A DNA stretch of 64,000 bases, from positions 83,058,435 through 83,122,434 of the forward strand of contig CM072514.1 in NCBI GenBank assembly GCA_036898135.1, read 5' to 3'. This stretch comes from Oncomelania hupensis. Its lineage: Eukaryota > Mollusca > Gastropoda > Littorinimorpha > Pomatiopsidae. Under the pieces are notes generated by a model that saw only the letters and a program-made list of their open reading frames with translations, was not told where the DNA came from and searched no databases. Positions 24,601-37,600 of this stretch are shown here, piece after piece. The first letter of the stretch is position 1. Each line of letters begins with the position of its first letter. The position numbers and the translations under genes are program-made.

Positions 24601-27600
24601 CATAGTATGCAACATTAGGTTATTTGATCAGACATGCATGAGAGGTCAAGTCACTGAAGATGAAGGCCATCCCAAGGTCACCGTTTTTTTTGCATAATAC
24701 AACTTTTGCTGTACTTTATTTGATAGTATATGAGCGTATCTGGAGCTGGAGGTCAAGGTTATCTCAAAGTCAAGAGCATAGAAAGTTATCAAAGTCGGTA
24801 CTACTTAGCATTGTAATAGCACCGTTTCATTTTGTTTTTTCTGGGCACTCGTTTTAATGTTATATATTGCAAGTTCCATAAAGAACATGTGAGTCATATG
24901 GGCTTGGCCATTCTAGTTTGTTTTTTTGTTTGGCTTGCATGAGTAGCAAAGTGATATTGAGTCTTATGTACTCACCCCAAAAAACCATTTCCAGAGCTTT
25001 ACAAATCTGTGTGAGACGAGTCCTAAATAGTCCAAAAATAACAACCAAATTTCTTTGCTATAGGCAGCCTTATTCAATGTTTTGAGGAGGCAATAGATCT
25101 TTGCTTTCATTCCCTTATTTCCTGGGGATTACCACCTCATAAGGGTAATACCCAAGATGCTGTCATTTTAACTCTGGTCCCATTTCTTGAGGCGAGACAA
25201 CCTACCTCCTGTGTATTGCACAAACTGTTTGTTGTGTTGCAGAAAGTTCCATTAGTGAAATTTGTCTGTTTTGTTGCAGGAAGTTGCTTCCCTTAATGGC
25301 TTCACTATAGGCCCATTTATATATTTTTTATATAGATATAGATATATATTACACAAACTACTTGTCTTGTCATGTTGCAGAAACTTGCTCCCCTTAATGA
25401 CCTCTCTATAGGCCCGTTTTATTTATATAGATATTTATGATATAAATGTGTTTTGAACAAAGTTTTTTTTTTTCTTCTGTCATTTTGCAGAAATGACAAT
25501 TTACAAATAAATATGTTGTACACAAATGTTTTGCCCGTTAGGCTGCAAAACTTGCTTTCTTTAATGACCTCTCCATTTAATTTATTTAGATATTTATGAT
25601 AGGCCATGTTGCCAAAAGGTGCTACTTTAAGAGTTGGCTAAAATAAATGCAAAATAATAGCATTCCTATTGCTATTTTTTCTGTTTTCAGTTGTTGAGGT
25701 AATACTAGAATGACTGAACAGACAGCAGAAATAAAATGGTATAAAAGTCATGTGCGACTTCGTCATCACATGCTCAAACTATTGGCCAAAGCTGAACATT
25801 TTACCCACCAGAAAGCAACAACGGTTGACATTGTTTGTGTGGCGTAAAAGAGTGCAAAGGATACTTTGATCCTTTGGCCTCAGTTCGTCAGTTCTGTGAG
25901 CCAAGAAATGTACAAATTTCTACCAATCAAAACGAGATATTTTTATGTTCGAAATAGTGAGATATTGCCAATTAAAAAACGGTACAAATATCTACCAATC
26001 AAATGAAGATATTTTTATCTTCGAAATATTGAGCTATTGCCAATTAAAAAACAGTTTGCAATGTCAATACCGAACGTCTCTTCCATCATCTTTGATCAAT
26101 ATGAACCGCATAGCAGAGGATGTATGATGTCGTCACTTCTTGTTCACATGCAGCATAGCAATTTTCGCCATAAAAATATCAACAAACTGTTTACCTCAAG
26201 CGGTTTTTCTTGTAACAATCAATGTTCAACATAGTTGTCTTCTTCTTTTAATTTTGTTTCTTTTGCCAGTTCTGCTTAGAAACTTTACTTATTGTTTCTG
26301 CGTATCACATGATGCCAAGGCGCCAGTTGGGATTTATGATCGAGGATTGCTATGAACCATCAAAACTCGAGAAAGTATGTGGTAATATTCACCTTTGCGC
26401 AATGTTCGACATAAAATCAAGATTCGGCATATTTTCTGCTTGGTCTTGCATTAAGGTTACCAAAACAACTTTTGATTAGAAACCATATGAAAGCTGTGCG
26501 GATTTAACAATTTTGGCAGGTTGTTGTAGCCAACCATGTGCGTTGAGAATGGTTAAAAGTGTCTATTATGTCACAGAAACTTGCTTCACTTAAATGACCT
26601 CGCTGTAGGCCCATTTTATTTTTTGTATAGATATTTACGATATAAATATGTTTTACACAAACTTTTTGTCTGTTGTGTTGTAGAAACTTGCTTCACTTAA
26701 TTACCTTGATTTAGCAGGGTGGAGAACTATCCGCGGAAATCCGCGGAAGGCATTTGCATTTCCGAGAAACAAATATTGAGTTCCGAGTGTCAGAAGCTGA
26801 GGGGCTACCCTTTACTGGGCATAGCGGCCAAAAGCGGCCGAAGTTCTAAACAGGCAAAACGTCCAAAAGCGTCCGTATCAACCATGTGGTTATATTCTCG
26901 CGATGTTTGAAAGATTGCGAGACTTCCGGCAATTGACTTCCGGTTTATTCTGTTGTGAAATGCGTTCGTTTTTTCCATTTTTTTTTTTTATAAAATTTTC
27001 TTGTGTGTGTGTCTAAAATGGATGGTTTGGATTCTTCGACTGATGAAGGGGAGTTTACAGGCTTCCATTTATTAGACATTAAAGTGTGAGAAATGGACTT
27101 TGAGTCGGAGGAAGAGATCGGTACTGACATTAGACAATTAGTGTCAGTAGTGTGCATGCATATGATCTTTCAGACTAGCATGAAAGTGAAGAAGATGAGG
27201 GGGCTTGTTTGGACTTTTTAAAACTTTTTTTGTATACACATGGAGTAATAAAAAACAAGACATGACAAGAGAAGTATAAAAAGGTAGATAATCAAAAGAG
27301 AATTTATTTCTGTTCATTTTGCATTTTATTTCATTTAAATCTGTACACTAGTCACTAATACCTAAGATGTGGTGTTTTTACTAACGTACCCCTAAATATC
27401 TCTAAAATTATAAAAATTCTTGCCTGTTTACAGCTAAAAAAATAGACTAACGTGTGCCCAGTAAAATTGGAAATGTGGAGTTTGTGTTTAACAGTGGTGG
27501 ACCTCAAACTTTGTTAGGCCTGCAAATCAAGATTCTTAACTTTTTTGAAAGACGTGTGCATAAAACATTATTTTTTTTGGTTGTTGTTTCTATTGATGTT

Positions 27601-28398
27601 TACTTTGTGCTTTTTGAATTCAGGAGAGGCCCTAAATTACTTTCAAAATTGCCTAAATTCATTTTCTTTCAGGGGGCGAATACCGGGGCTGGGCCCCGGT
27701 CGGATTTCAGAGATTTCTTGATTCAGTTGTTCTCCACCCTGTTTAGGCCTGTTTTAGTTATATAGATATTTACGATATTGATATAATTTTATTATCCGGT
27801 TTGTATTGTGCACAGTTCTTATGGTGGTTCTGTTAGGAATAAACTCCCTTTGTATTTTCACTACACTGTTCCTGAACAGCAATTTGCTGGGTTTTCTGTG
27901 TTTGGTGTGTGGCCGGGTGCGACAATGGGTTAGGCGCTGGTTCCTAGGCCAAAGGTCATGGGTTCGAATCAGTGCTTGGCCCTTCAATTTGGAACTCTCT
28001 TCCCCTCTCTCTTCGCAGCTCTCCAAACATAGCTACTTTCAAATCCAACTTGAAAACTCATCTCTTCCTTAAATGTTTCTGATCTTGCCTCCCATCATCA
28101 TCGTCATCATTCCTCCATTTGTTTTGTTTTGTTTTTTGTTTTGATTCAGACCACCGCCACCACCCACCCCATCACCCATCCTTAACTCTCCCCACCTCCC
28201 TCCTTACTTCCCTCCCTCCCTCTCTCCCTCCCTCCCTTCCTCCCTTCTTCCCTCCCTCCCTCCCTCCCTTCCTCGTCTCTTATTCATTAGCAAGTCTCTG
28301 ATTTTATTTTGTATGAAGCTGGATGTTTAGAATGAATGCGTGAGTACTGAGCTTTGAACTGATATTGTTCATTGGGAAAAAGCACTCTATAAATATCC

Positions 28399-28451
<53 letters not shown>

Positions 28452-31400
28452 TTTATTATCTGGCATGGATGAATTTATATGACTTAAGTATTTGACATTT
28501 CAGGTCACTGAGTATCTTTTTGGGTACTCCTGTTTCTTGCCTCCTTTAAATAACTGCATTGGATGAAGTCAGTGAATATATTTTCAACATAAAACTCTTG
28601 TTTCATTTCTGTCTTGTAACAGCAACCTCTCTGCCTTTTTATCACATATTAAAGATATAAAATGTATGTTTGTTGTGTATGTTGTAACGTGTGCCACATG
28701 TCAATGTGTATGTTGGTACATATCGCCATACTTTTGGACCTGATTTATTTTATTTAGGGAAAAGTGAGTATATTCCAACCATTATTATTATTATATTTAA
28801 GTTATTAATTAATTACAATATTGGTTTATTTATTATTACTATTAAAAACATATATATATATATATTTTTTTTTTTAGGTCAGAGTTTGACAAACTTGAAC
28901 GGGAACGCCCCTTGTACCAGTATTACATACCAAAGGCGTTCCGTGTGTTTATCAACAAAGGCATGAAGCTTGACGAAGGCTTCTACCCTGATGAAATGGA
29001 AATGCTAGAAGAGTTCAGGTAGGTTGGAATTAAAGTTTTTCTTTTTGGTCAGTTCATGCAGTCAACTTCAATCTGTGAGATTGTGTTTGTGAGCTTGTGT
29101 GCACATGCTATTACTGTAGTATGTTGTGCGTGTATTCTGAGCTTGAGACGTAGCAGTTAGTAGTGAGTTCCTAGAAAAGTCCTGAATTGGCATGAGCAAG
29201 GAAACTGCGTGATGAATGTAATTGTTGAAAAGAATGTTTTATAAAATTTCAAAATGCGTAGAGTAAAGACACGAGGAAAAAACCTTGTCAATTTGCTTCT
29301 AGAATATTGATTAGGATCACGAAGCTGATTTAACTCTTTCCCTGCCAGGCATGTTTCCACGTTTGTGCCAGACATTTCTCTGGCACCGGAAAGAAAGTTC
29401 AGTACCTTAGGCATTTAAGCTACTGTTCTTTCAATAATAGTTGTTAAATAGACATATTTCATATCAAATTAAAGGTAAAAGAGTGAAGAATAAGAAAAAA
29501 AACCACAAAAATGTTAATTTGATTATGTTATTGAAATATGTGTTTTGAAAGCATGTTGATCATTTTGAAATGATAAAATAAAATAAAAATATTTCTACAT
29601 ACCACAGTGATAAAAAAAAATCTGGAGGAATAATTCCAATCACTGAATCAGCTTCACACACCAGAAAGAAAATTTATTTAGGATCAAAATACACTTTACA
29701 GTTTGAAATTATATTGATTATTAGCAGAGTTTGACACACTGTCGATTGTGCCCATCACAATGCTTAGTAAAATGCACAAAAAACACTCTAAAAACGAATC
29801 AATTTGAAGAAACCAAGCGCGTGTTGATCGGGAACGAAAGTAGAGTTATCTCTCTTTGATTAAAATAAAACTTGGATTGGACTGCGCAAAAAAAACAGAA
29901 CGAAACGGAATACTGAAATCGACGATATATCGTCGATTGGCACAAACATGGCGGCTCAGATCAACGATATATCGTCGATTGGCAGGGAAAGAGTTAATAA
30001 TAATAATGACGAGGGTGTTTATATAGCATTTTTTCCTAATGACATTGGTTCAAAGCACAGTTCTCACGCATTTATACTTAACATCGAAACACATACAAAA
30101 ATAAGTGAAATAAAAACGGTATTATGCCATGACATAATACAAACATGAAAAACAATAATTACAAGTAAACTAACAAAGACGAGGGAGAGAGGGGGAGGTG
30201 GAGAGCAGCTAAGGAGTGAGAGGGGGGGGGGGGCGGAGGGCATGCGGTGTGAAGGTGGTAGTCTAAATCAGAAAAAAAAGGAATGGTGATGGGAGGCGAG
30301 ATCAGACATTTTTACGGTAGAGACGAGTTTTGAAGTTGGACTTCAAAGTGACAATGTTCGGAGAGCTGCGAAGAGAGAGAGAGGAAGACAGTTCCAAGTT
30401 GAAAGACCAAACACTGAGAAGGATCGACAGCTTGCAGAGAGAGTTTGTAGCGGTAGCAGGGGATTTGCAGCACGAGGGTATCAGAGGAGGAACGAAGATT
30501 TCTAGATGGCTTGTAGAAGGGAATGTTCTGGTAATGTATTTCAACTGAAGCAATAGCTTTTCTGACGTCACACTTGCGCTTCTCAGACCTGATAGTTCTC
30601 CGCGAAATCGCAGAAATCCGCGAAAACAAAAACGGAAAAAGAAAAAAAAAAGATAGGAAATGCGAAACAATCTGCGGACACTTAAATTTTTGTTTTGTTT
30701 TGTTTTGTATCGGAAGACGAAAGTTGCTTTACTCGCTTCCGGTTTTGCGGCGCCATACTTTGTTTTGGAATAGTGGTGCAGCGTTGACAGTTTCTGTGTA
30801 TATATTTTCGCCGTTCAAGTTGTGGATTTGTGGACGTCATCAGACTCATTGGACTTCAAAATGTCTGTCACAAGGGTGACTTAGTCGCACGTTCCGTGGA
30901 AACCTCTCTTAGATCACTATCAGGTCTGGCTTCTCAAAAGTCTGTTTGTGAACTGTAAGTTTGGAAGACCGCCAAAGGCGCTCAGCTCTACGCCACTCCT
31001 GTTTTGCCTTGCCGATCTCGAGAGAGAACCACGGCGCAGATGGACGGTCAGAGATCAGGCAGAAGGAAGAAGGAGCATGCATGTTTGATAAGGAGATAGC
31101 TGAGAGTAGTATGGAAAAAAGGGGAAAAAAGGCATGTTCAGAGTCAGGAGGAGCAGAAGAAAGTAAGTGGACAGCTTCAGAAGAGGTTTTCTTGTCAATG
31201 TTTTTGAAGTTGCGGCGGGTGATTGTGTGTTTTTTTTCTTTTGAGGAGGAGAGAGGGAGATGGAGAGAGCAGAGAACAGCGTCGTGGTCAAACTCAAGAT
31301 CTTGTGATACGATGACATGAGAGAATGTTGTCAGACTGTCTAGCGATTGCACTGTCGATGATGTGTTCAGAGCGAGGGTATGTAAGTTCAGAAACAAATT

Positions 31401-31612
31401 GTGTGGGGCTGAGAATATGGAGGTTGTGAGAGATGCGTTTAGATTCCCAGTGTTCAGGTTGGTCAAAATGAATATTGAAGTCACTGAGAAAGAATGATGA
31501 GTTTGCCAGGTTTGGAGGAGTAGAGGTCAAGATTTCTTGACCCGGAGCGTTTGATTTAAATTCAGCTGTAGGAAATGTGCTTTTTAAGTGATTGGTATTG
31601 TTGTTGTTATTA

Positions 31613-31680
<68 letters not shown>

Positions 31681-34600
31681 GTTATTTTAACAGGGACGCA
31701 TTGAAGTTGAGTGACTTGAAGTTTGGGACATACCATCATCGGTTCACAGCACTGCTGTACATGGAGGAACACCAGAACGATGTCAACATGGATTATTTCA
31801 CTCTGGAGAACCATCCTTTCAAAGTCCATCCCAATGGACTGGTCTCCTTTAAAGTGAGTTTGGCTAGCCCGATGATAATAATTAAATGAATGAACAGTGA
31901 AATGTAACCTCTACACCCGCCATTGGTGAATATGGCAGACTGAGATAAGCATCCTTAGGATTAGGCCCTAAGTCAACACTGAACTACCAAAGAAATACTG
32001 CTAAGATAGACATTTAAAATTTGCCACTTTTTCTTGCCCACCGCGGGTTTGGATCTTTGGTCATCCCTGTGCCAGGCGGATCTCAACCCCTGTGAAATAT
32101 GATAATTTTTATGCACAGCTGTGTGTATAAGATGCACAGAAATAAAATGTGACAGCACCTCTTTTGAGACTGGTGCATCACTTTGATACACAAATTTATG
32201 CACGACATCTGATCTGCTGTATGCGTTCCACAATCTTACAGTCGTCCTTCAGGCAAAAGGCGATCATTCCATGTACTATGCAAACATCAACCATGAAATG
32301 ACAGCAAATAATATCTTTTTGTTTCTAAAACTTTTACATTAGCCACAGTGTTTCTTCCCTGGTCAGTTCAGCTGGAGCTAAAAATAACTTGCCAAAGCTA
32401 CCACCATCACTCTTATCCACCCTCTTCATCCCCTTTCTCCCTTTCTTTCTTCCCTACATACTGGCGCTTGAACTGATACATGCTATGCTAGCTGTAGGCC
32501 TAGCACACACAGCGATAAGCTAAAAGCTGGCTCGCTGTGTAATCGGTTGGTGAACATCAAGAATTCCCGGAGGCGCCACCAGATTTAGTAGGTAGTCAAA
32601 GGCCATTTAAAAAAAATGATTTCCTCATCACAAAACTGACATAGATCTAAAGAGCTTTTCGTTCTGAACACAGTGGTATATTTGTTTTCCCCATAGGACA
32701 AATAGGTAAAAAGTTATTAATGTTTGAAAATGCCGAATGTTGGTGTTTTTTTGGCAACGTTTTGGAATTGAAGAAATTGACAACTTTGGAGTCTCAAAGT
32801 GAAGCCAATATTGATACCAAAAAGCTGATTTTTGACAGGTAACCCCTTCATATGTTATACTCCAAGCCCAATTTTCTTCAGGCCTACCCCATGTAATGTT
32901 CAGCCGTTTTGGTGCTTCAAAGTTGGGAAATCATCAAATTCGCAGTGCGTGCCGGCAAATTATAGGCCTACTAGTGTGCTACTACGCTCAGCACTCGTGT
33001 CGCTGAATAGGCCTACGAGTTCGTCATGGCTGCAAGAAAACCCGGACACCGTTTGGGTACACTTTTCTACGGCAAAGCGCTCCGCGATAGAGTAATGCAC
33101 AAATTAATAAATACCCTAGTTTTATAAAGGAAATTCTGCTCTTTATTTCTTGCTAATTTTTAAACTTCTAGTTAAAATCAAACTTACATCAAAACCGCTT
33201 TATCCACTTTGTTCGGTTCGTAACAACACTTTTATACATCAGATTCCTCCATATTTGATATGTAACTGAAGCTAAGTATTTGAACTTCTCATTGGTTCTT
33301 ATTTTTAAGCCATCCAATAAAATATCGCGAAGCGCTTTGAGTTTGAAACGACCAACCTCGCAGCAGACGCACTGACATTTTGTTTCGGAGCGGCGTTCAG
33401 CGCTCGGATAGAAGCGTATTCAAAAGCTGTTTTCTCGGAATCTTTCGCATAAACATGCATTAAAAACAACACAGATGTAAAGATAAAGCTTTCAATTTTT
33501 ATTTGAATACAGCCACTGTTCGTTTTGATGCAGTTTTACATTAATAATAAGTGTTGAAAGTGAAGTGAAAACTGAGTCAAAACTGCTGAGCGGACAAGAG
33601 CCGATGAAGGGCTTGGACTACCTAGATTTAGCAGAAGACAACGCAAAGGATAAACTTGTCAGTAATATGAAACAAAACATGCCACACTTTACAAGACAGA
33701 AAAAAAGGATAAATGAGAGAATTTAAAAAAAGTGTTTGCTGCCCAAATATTTAATTATGCCACCCATTCTTTACAGATCTGAAAAACACATGCATGAAAT
33801 AAACAAAAAATCCAACATATGAAAGCACGGCACAATCTATAACAAACCCAACGGTTTGCTGTGTTGTTTTGTTTTGTTCTGTTTTGTTTTGTTTGTGATA
33901 ATGAAACAAATGTAAAGTTGTAGTCGCTTCGACGAGTTTTGTTTCTTGCAGTATGCCAACGTTTGTAAGAACAATAGTGAAAACAGAGTCTGTGTTGAAA
34001 AATTTCAAAAGGACTTGCGTGCTGCTCTTGGATTACTGATGTATGGCACTGCAATGATACCAGTGAACTATGGAGTATAGGAATAACCTTCAGGTAGGCT
34101 TTTTTGTTTTATTGACATGCAGCTAACAATTTTCCATGAACATGGATTGTAAGACAACACAGTAAACAAAGCATCCTAATGTGTTACAATAAAAACACAA
34201 AATAATGAAAGACAAAGACAAAAGTAATCCAGAAGTACAACACTTATATAAACAACAGTGCATATACAGTCGTATTTACTTGCATATTATAGGCATGCAT
34301 ATGGTATGCATATTAAATTTGTTTTGTATTTTAAATCATTCAAAATAGTGCATTTAATGTCAGTAATATAAAAGAATGCCAAAAAGGTTTTACAATACAT
34401 GTTCATGGAAATTGTTAGCTGCATGTGAATAAAACAAAAAAGCCTGCCCTAGCAATGCGAATCTATGTACTCATACACCACTTTTTTTTCCTCCAGATTT
34501 CAGCAAATCTGTGCGCGATGAATCCTAAATAGTCCAAAAATTATATCGAAAAAAATGTCTGTCTGTCCCGATGTCCACTCTCCGCCGTCTGCGCAAAAAC

Positions 34601-37600
34601 TTTAAAGTGGCTAAGTACTAAGAACTTATTTCAACTATCACAACCCAACCTCGAAAATGATCAGTGAATTGATTACTCCACTTCGAGGTCAAAGTCACAG
34701 GGTCATCAAATGTTAGTAAAAAAAAAAAAAAAAAAAAATTTATTTACAAAATTTCACTTTTTTTTCACTAGGGTATTAATATTGAACTTATGATTCTTTG
34801 ATGCATGATAGATATCAATGATAGATATCGATGAGACACACATAGTTTGCAAATTTGGTCAACCTCACTCCAAGGTCAAGGTAACTGGAGCTGTCCAAAG
34901 TGGTTTGTATTGGTACTTTGAAGTGACCTTGATCCTAAACTATGAGAGATACAATCTTTAAAGTGTAGCTGTTGGGTAGTGATGACTCACGGGTAATTCC
35001 GGAGATTACCGGAAACTTTTAGCTTTTCCCCGCTCGACGTAAGTGACGTCACAAAAAGGACCAATCTCTCAGTTTGTGTTGAGCTCAAGCCTAATTCAGT
35101 AATTGTAACTTGTATTTTTCTTCATCCACATTTATTTAGTCATAATAAATGTCTTCAAATTTTATTACTATTATTTGTATGATGCTAATCATGTTTCATT
35201 TGCATGAAATAATAATAATAATAATAATAATAATTATAATAATAGTAAAAATAATGTTATTGTTTTGGTGATGTACATTTCAAGTTTCATATTTTTCGAT
35301 AGATCTGTTAAATTGAACATGGTCAGTACAATAGGACACGATATGCCTAATGGATTTAACAAAGATAAGCAGAGGAAAAACTGTATTTCCACTAAATGCA
35401 GAATAATGTTTCGATATTATTATTTTGCACTCGTACATTACAAACAGAAAACTAAGACTGAAATGTGAATACCAATTCTCTGCACTTAAAATTTGGTTTA
35501 GGTCTACAATACAGTCCTACGTAAAAAGTATTTTTTTAAAGTTACAGTAATGTACTCAATAGTGCTATTATTAGTAAGCTTAGTACTGCCGTAGGCCTAA
35601 TTGAAGTACTTGTGGAAACTGCGGGCACTGCTAATGCTATCTGATGAGTGATCTCTGATTTACCCTATCTCCACCACCCCAAATCTCCCCCACACAATTT
35701 TCACTGTTGCGTATCTAAACTATTTAGACTGTGATGCTATCATTAACCTCTTAGGTTTAGCTTCATAAGAAGAATGGGACTTCTCTTTCTCTTTCTTGTT
35801 GTTGTGGCATCACTGCTAAGGTGAGAGTCGACTGCTGGTGTAGGCCTACTCGGTACCGATAGTAGGCCTACTGCCGGCTTGATAGTCGGTTTATGGATCC
35901 AGGTTTGAGAAGGAGCATTTTCGCGAATTTCATTCAAAATTCAAGAAGATTGGTAAAATTGTCTTCTTTTAAGTGTGAGGAGCACACAACAGTGTGTTTG
36001 CATTTCCCTTGGAGAAATCTTTCCGCGTACTAACACAAAACGGTTCTAAGGTGGACATAACGAAGTATCTTTCGGGTAACGATGCAGCGATGTTTCTTGG
36101 CATGATCTATTGCTGCATCCACCAACAACACACATTTGAGCTGGCATTTTTTTAATAGTGCATATGCTATCCTTTACAAATGAACTATAATAATAAATAA
36201 AATCGACATTTAATCAGTAAATACGCTAAATTGCACTGCGCCAAATCTCAAACCAACATAACACACTAGACACTTAGACACTACCAACCAAACCGGTCAC
36301 GTTTGTGACGTCACTTTCCGAAACTTGCCGAAGAATTTTTTTTGGGGGGAAGTCGATTTTTTGGGAGTATATATCAAACAATATACGCAACGGCAAAATA
36401 ATCCAAGCACATTTTCGAACTCCTCGTAGTTTTTTTAGTTAGTATAGTACATTATAAGTCACTAAAGAGTCCTATTTCGTGATTTGACGAAATGTAGGTC
36501 AGCACCCAACAGCTACACTTTAGGTCCTTTTAGGCCTTGCAAAAACATACCAAAAAATAAGTCATTGTACAGTGGAATGGCTGTTTATTTAGCCCGTAGT
36601 ATGCAACAACATTGGGTTATTTGATCAGACATTCATGAGAGTTCATGTGAGGGTCAAGGTCATCCCAAAGTCAAGGCCAATAAAGGTCAAGGTCATCACA
36701 AAGTTATTTTGGGGGGGCATAATACAACTTTTGCTGTACTTTTTTTGATAGTACATGAGTGTATTAGGAGCTGGAGGTCAATGTCATCTCAAGATCAGGA
36801 ACATAGAAAGATGAAAGTCGGTTTTACTTTGCATTTTAATGCCTCCATTTGGTTTTGGTTTTTCTGGGCACTCATTTTCTAGTTCTACAAGGAGCATGTG
36901 AGTCATAAGGGCTTTGCCCTTCTAATTTATACTTTTGCTTAGTAAACAAGTATTTCTACATATGAAGGGTTGCATGACAAAACGTGCTATACGCCAAAAG
37001 TTACAAAATCAAGTTATATCCCTTGACACACTCAGCTCCTATGGCTGCAACTGCCTGTAAAAATATTTCTTCACAAAACGCCCTATAACCCTTAATAATT
37101 GCCAGTGAAACATGACAGTTCTTTACAAAACGCGCTATGAGCTGCGGCCTCTTTTTGACTAAACGCTCTATATCCGTTCAGCCAATCAGAACGCCCGAAA
37201 GTATTATATCCGGCCACACCTCCAGCCTTGTTGATAATTGTAAACAAAGCGATTTCTTCACCACATTTGATTTATAATCTTGATAAACTGGAGCCGTCCG
37301 TCAAAATTTATGATGGATACCTTTGATGACAGTTTGGAAGATGTTAATTTGACAATTGGAGGGAAGAGAAAACGGAAGGATGAGGCGACACACAAAAAAG
37401 AAATAGTGAAGCGAGCATGTTACTCCAGTGGTGGCAAAATCCCAGCCATTGCCTGCTCACACAATGACAATGCAGAGTGCAAAGGCTGCTTGGCAGCAAA
37501 CCTGACCCCTTCAGACCTTGCTCTAAATCAAGAGAAGTTTTATGATTCCTTGAACAAGGTGAGATCAGCTTTTTGATTGTTGAACATCATTATTACGGGT

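Larger units (their letters stand above)
23188..33705. repeat. Right copy of the large duplication (likely haplotype 2)
   Basis: Matches 15199-22687 in order, including LINE family 2 tail (23290-23856), Helitron-like repeat (23935-24916), SINE (27908-28460) and exons 4 and 5. Four insertions account for the extra 3.07 kb: 26715-27741, 29334-29993, 30584-30928 and 32589-33623. Each corresponds to an uninterrupted empty site in the left copy. Confidence 0.9.
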
